Positions 60,994 through 64,000 of a DNA stretch of 64,000 nucleotides are shown in pieces; position 1 is the first letter of the stretch, and every line of letters starts with the position of its first letter. The position numbers and the translations under genes were made by a program. The notes below the pieces were generated by a model, which was given only the letters and a program-made list of their open reading frames with translations, was not told the DNA's origin and did no database searches. Origin of the DNA: Roseobacter sp. (GTDB taxonomy: Bacteria; Pseudomonadota; Alphaproteobacteria; Rhodobacterales; Rhodobacteraceae); assembly GCA_002731875.1 (NCBI GenBank), contig PCCY01000012.1, forward strand, positions 1 through 64,000, in the 5' to 3' direction.

Positions 60994-62487
60994 TCAGGCA
61001 AGCTCATTCTTGAATGTCTCGATCAATTTGTGCTTGAGAATTTTACCTGTCGGGGCCGCAGGAAGCGCAGTGCCAATGATGAACTGGCTGGGGCGTTTGT
61101 ACCCTGTCAGGCGCTCTTTCACGAAAGCGCGTAGCGTTTCAGGGTCAAGTGTATCGCCTTCAGCGATCTGGACAAAGGCCAACACTTCCTCGTCGCCATC
61201 CTTTCTGCGACCGACCACCGCTGTCTGGATAACCTGGGGGTGGTCATTGATCGCGGCTTCGACTTCGGGTGGATACACGTTGAACCCACCATGGATGATC
61301 AGTTCTTTGGAACGGCCAAGAATATGCAGATGGCCTTGCTGGTCAATCGTGCCCAGATCGCCGGTTCGCAACCAGCCTTCCGCGTCGATTGCTTTTGCGG
61401 TCTCTGCCGGGTTTTTGTAATACCCTTTCATGATATGTGCCCCGCGGGTCAAGACCTCGCCACATCCCGGACTGCTGCCAGCCACGGTGTCGTCGATCTT
61501 GATTTCTACCCCTGGCAAGGGCGGGCCGACCGAAATGTCTGACGACCCCAGTGGGTTGCTGGTGGCAGACGTACCTGCGGTGGTTTCGGTCATGCCATAC
61601 CCGTTCTGGATCGCGACGCCATAGAACGCCTCTGCCTTGCGCTTCCAGGCGGGGTCCAGCGGTGCGGCCCCTGACGAGACATAGCGCAATGTCTCGGATC
61701 CAAGCTGCGTAAGGCCTTTTTCCTTGGTATACTGCATCAGCAGCGCATGCATTTGTGGAACGGCAGACAGGAAATGCACGCCGGTGGTCAAGGCCGTGTA
61801 CAGCTTTTCAGCCGAGAACCTCGCCTCGAGCCGGACATGCGCCCCGGCACAGCACGACGCCGTCATGACCGAGCATAGGCCAAAGACATGGGTCAGCGGC
61901 AGAACCCCATAGACGACATTGCCCGCGCTGATCCCTCGAAGCTTGGCAGAGGCTTTCCCACCAAAGCGCACGTTGTCATGGGTAAGCATCACGCCTTTCG
62001 GGTCGCCGGTGGTTCCGGTGGTATACAGCAAAACCGCCACATCGCACAGGTCAGCGTCCGGATTGGACGCGATCGGGGTTGCAAGGTGCAGACTGCCAAA
62101 TGCCCCGGTTACCTCTTTGCCGCCCATGGCATCGCTGTGTTTGACCGCGTCGCTTGATGCACAGGTTGTCATCAAGATCGCCGCGGGCGTTGCATGATCG
62201 ATGATGCGTTTAATTTCTGCGGGACTTTGGCGGGCATTGACCGGAATGATCACCGCGCCCGCTTTCCAGGTGCCAAAGACCGTGGCGACGGCCGCGGCGC
62301 AATTTTCGGAAAGCATCAGAACCCGGTCACTGGGCTGCACGCCTGCGTCGCGCAGCAGCGTGGCGACGTCATCGCTGGCTCTGTCAAACTCATCAAAGCT
62401 CCACTGGGTGCCGATGCTGTCGCTCAATGCCGGCTCTGCGCCGCGGATCGCGACCTGCTCGGTCAGAAATTCCTCTACGCGTCTCAT
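60994..62487 (-). CDS. acyl-CoA synthetase (AMP-forming)
   Basis: A 497-residue class I adenylate-forming ligase. Motifs: P-loop LYTTGTTGDPKGVMLTHDN, A5 NGYGMTETTAG, A7 LRTGDLGTID, A8 KELIIHGGFNVYPPEVE and lysine in PAAPTGKILKHKL. It probably activates an aromatic or branched fatty acid to its CoA ester for the enoyl-CoA hydratase and acyl-CoA dehydrogenase encoded upstream in the same leftward operon. An 81-base gap separates it from the hydratase gene. Confidence 0.87.
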   Translation of the reverse strand: MRRVEEFLTEQVAIRGAEPALSDSIGTQWSFDEFDRASDDVATLLRDAGVQPSDRVLMLSENCAAAVATVFGTWKAGAVIIPVNARQSPAEIKRIIDHATPAAILMTTCASSDAVKHSDAMGGKEVTGAFGSLHLATPIASNPDADLCDVAVLLYTTGTTGDPKGVMLTHDNVRFGGKASAKLRGISAGNVVYGVLPLTHVFGLCSVMTASCCAGAHVRLEARFSAEKLYTALTTGVHFLSAVPQMHALLMQYTKEKGLTQLGSETLRYVSSGAAPLDPAWKRKAEAFYGVAIQNGYGMTETTAGTSATSNPLGSSDISVGPPLPGVEIKIDDTVAGSSPGCGEVLTRGAHIMKGYYKNPAETAKAIDAEGWLRTGDLGTIDQQGHLHILGRSKELIIHGGFNVYPPEVEAAINDHPQVIQTAVVGRRKDGDEEVLAFVQIAEGDTLDPETLRAFVKERLTGYKRPSQFIIGTALPAAPTGKILKHKLIETFKNELA

Positions 62488-62568
62488 GTTCCTCCTGCCT
62501 CCCCGCAGTCATTCAGTCCCGGTGCAATTCGTTCGAATCCACCGGGCATAGGCATATTCGGCAGCCTG

Positions 62569-63342
62569 TCAGTCGCCGTAATTCGGTTTACGCTTGTTCA
62601 GAAATGCCGCGATGCCTTCGGCGGCCTCATCTGCGCCGGTGGCGTGGGCCATGGCATCGCCTTCGGCATCCAGTTGCGCAGCCTCGGTAACGTCATAGGC
62701 TTGTGCGACCAACCCGCGAATAGCGGCTTGAGCGTCGCGCGGACCCTCGGCCAGACGATCGGCCAAATTCATTGCTTCATCGAAAGCCTTGCCTTTGTCC
62801 GTAATCACATTGACCACGCCAAATTCGGCCATCCGATCAACGGTGACCGGCGCGGCAAGCAAACACATTTCCATCGCCAATTGCCGTGGCAGCGCACGCG
62901 CAAGAGAAGCAGTCAGCCCCCCATCGGGCACCAGCCCTGCCTTGACATAGGCCGCCGTAAATTTCGCACCCGTGGCCGCGACGATCAGATCGCAGGCCAT
63001 CGCAAACGACAATCCGGCCCCCGCCGCCCCGCCTTCGACAGCGGCGATCACCGGGACAGCGCTGGAACGGATTGCACGAATCAGATTGTGCAGCTCTTCG
63101 ATTTTGCCCCGGCGCTGGTCTTTATCCATTTCGCGCCGGGCGATCAGAATGTTAAGATCGCCTCCGGCGCAGAAAAAGTCACCCTCTGAGGTCAAGATCA
63201 CTGCGCGAATGCGCGGCTCCTTGGCCAGCTCCATCGCCTGCCCGATACACGCATAAAGCTCTGGCGACAGGGCACCGCGTTTGTGTGCGTTACCATTCCA
63301 AACGACAATCCGGTCGCCTTTGTCTTCGATCCGTGCGGTCAT
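62569..63342 (-). CDS. enoyl-CoA hydratase/isomerase family protein
   Basis: A 257-residue crotonase-fold enzyme. The oxyanion-hole segments are FFCAGGDLNIL and VEGGAAGAGLSFAMACDLIV; the first catalytic-glutamate position of true hydratases reads GGLTASLARALPRQLAMEMC here, so isomerase or other activities are possible. The ATG at 63342 overlaps the thioesterase stop (ATGA); the longer frame is spurious. Part of a beta-oxidation-like operon. Confidence 0.87.
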   Translation of the reverse strand: MTARIEDKGDRIVVWNGNAHKRGALSPELYACIGQAMELAKEPRIRAVILTSEGDFFCAGGDLNILIARREMDKDQRRGKIEELHNLIRAIRSSAVPVIAAVEGGAAGAGLSFAMACDLIVAATGAKFTAAYVKAGLVPDGGLTASLARALPRQLAMEMCLLAAPVTVDRMAEFGVVNVITDKGKAFDEAMNLADRLAEGPRDAQAAIRGLVAQAYDVTEAAQLDAEGDAMAHATGADEAAEGIAAFLNKRKPNYGD

Positions 63343-63800
63343 TTCAGTTTCTCCTGGGGGACCCGTTTGAACACGCCGGTGGATGTCGCAATGACTGTGC
63401 CGTCTTCGTGGACCAGTTCGGCGTCGATATACAACAAGCTGCGCCCGCCGCCTTTGACCGTCCCTGTTGCGGTGACACGTCCGGGCAGGCCAGCGGCGAG
63501 GAACTGTGTCGTCAGCGAGATTGTCAGAAACGGGTGCATGCCGGTTGGGTCGACGCTCAGCGATCCGGTCATACCGCACGCGTTGTCCAACAACGTGGCC
63601 GCGATACCGCCATGGAGAACCCCATGGCGGTTCAGGTGCTGTGGACCCAAGTCTAGATAGCAGCGCCCATGCGCCGGATCGGATGTATCAACGACATATC
63701 CGACCAGCGTCTGGGTGCCGGTCTCGTCCCGGATCAGCTGGCTTTCATCAGGCTGCGGCGATAGCAATGTAGCGCTCCAGATGATGGTCCGTGTCGCCAA
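63339..63800 (-). CDS. PaaI-family hotdog thioesterase
   Basis: A 153-residue hotdog-fold acyl-CoA thioesterase. The catalytic motif is HGVLHGGIAATLLDNACGM (the HGG-x-x-x-x-x-D pattern). It hydrolyses acyl or aryl-acyl CoA, possibly to rescue CoA from dead-end intermediates. With this ATG it overlaps the acyl-CoA dehydrogenase gene by 53 bases; a shorter start (TTG near 63766) would reduce the overlap. Confidence 0.83.
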   Translation of the reverse strand: MATRTIIWSATLLSPQPDESQLIRDETGTQTLVGYVVDTSDPAHGRCYLDLGPQHLNRHGVLHGGIAATLLDNACGMTGSLSVDPTGMHPFLTISLTTQFLAAGLPGRVTATGTVKGGGRSLLYIDAELVHEDGTVIATSTGVFKRVPQEKLK

Positions 63801-64000
63801 AGCGGTGGTCTGACATGATGATACGCTTGGCGATATGGGCCAGTTCGTATTCTTGCGTCATCGCGATTCCGCCATGCATCTGGATGCTGTCTTCGGCAAC
63901 CAGGCGGCCCGCGCGGCCCAACAGGTTCTTGGCGGCTGAAACATGGCTTTCGCGGCTTTTGTACTCAGCCTCAAGATGGCCCGCCGCTACGATCACTGCC
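63748..64000 (-). CDS. acyl-CoA dehydrogenase, C-terminal part (cut by window edge)
   Basis: The frame is open to the right edge. The 84 visible residues are the helical C-terminus of an acyl-CoA dehydrogenase: SAAKNLLGRAGRLVAEDSIQ, MHGGIAMTQEYELAHIAKR and a final HHLERYIAIAA. The QMHGG motif marks FAD-contact residues of the family. First visible gene of the leftward operon with thioesterase, hydratase and CoA ligase. Confidence 0.85.
   Translation of the reverse strand, partial: AVIVAAGHLEAEYKSRESHVSAAKNLLGRAGRLVAEDSIQMHGGIAMTQEYELAHIAKRIIMSDHRFGDTDHHLERYIAIAAA

Noticed and set aside
62194-63189. A 331-codon plus-strand open frame
   Set aside because: Antisense to the CoA ligase start and the enoyl-CoA hydratase gene, both well supported by motifs; no domain seen.
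1-64000. CRISPR arrays, tRNA/rRNA genes, prophage or integrase-attachment sites
   Set aside because: No regularly spaced repeats, no tRNA-like cloverleaf with TTC arm in the gaps, and no phage or integrase genes were seen; the IS remnants are the only mobile DNA.

Overview
The window looks like a chromosomal stretch from an alphaproteobacterium of the Rhodobacterales (Roseobacter group). The evidence is the sox gene order (soxRS facing soxVW-XYZABCD), an opgG-I-H-C glucan operon as described in Rhodobacter, TRAP and Liv/Dpp ABC importers with FCD-type GntR regulators, and moderately high GC. Genus cannot be fixed by eye; a Sulfitobacter/Roseovarius-like marine heterotroph that supplements its energy by oxidising thiosulfate fits.

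Layout. 1-1.1 kb: debris of IS3 and IS110 insertion sequences. 1.4-10.3 kb: a catabolic operon (lactonase-like metallohydrolase, alpha/beta hydrolase, beta-hydroxyacid dehydrogenase, carboxymuconolactone decarboxylase-like protein, GntR regulator) divergent from a complete branched-chain-type ABC importer. 10.3-12.2 kb: broken aldehyde dehydrogenase gene and decayed DNA. 12.2-20.1 kb: a seven-gene amide operon (AmiC sensor, ANTAR antiterminator AmiR, Dpp/Opp-type importer, acetamidase/formamidase) preceded by an intrinsic terminator in its leader. 20.2-21.8 kb: broken araC gene and decayed DNA. 21.8-25 kb: DJ-1/PfpI protein and queCDEF under a probable preQ1-I riboswitch. 26.4-31.2 kb: osmoregulated periplasmic glucan operon with a small opgI-position gene and an amber-truncated opgC. 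32.5-39 kb: malonate utilisation (MatB, MatA, TRAP importer, MatR-like regulator). 39.2-44.9 kb: large MscS channel, then a TPP enzyme plus CoA ligase pair. 45-60 kb: sulfur-oxidation island (SulP, persulfide-dioxygenase-like protein, two exported MBL proteins, DUF302 protein, soxDCBAZYXWV, soxSRT). 60.2-64 kb: rpe, then an acyl-CoA operon running off the right edge.

How it works together. Most modules pair an importer with first-step enzymes and a dedicated regulator: GntR with Liv, AmiC/AmiR with the amide importer, MatR with TRAP-malonate, SoxR with the Sox system. Several carry RNA-level control visible in the sequence: the amiC leader terminator, a terminator between soxA and soxB, the preQ1 element over the queC ribosome binding site, and hairpins after solute-binding-protein genes. 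Four otherwise recognisable reading frames (IS110, IS3, araC, opgC) are interrupted by in-frame TAG codons. No CRISPR array, tRNA, rRNA or prophage was seen.
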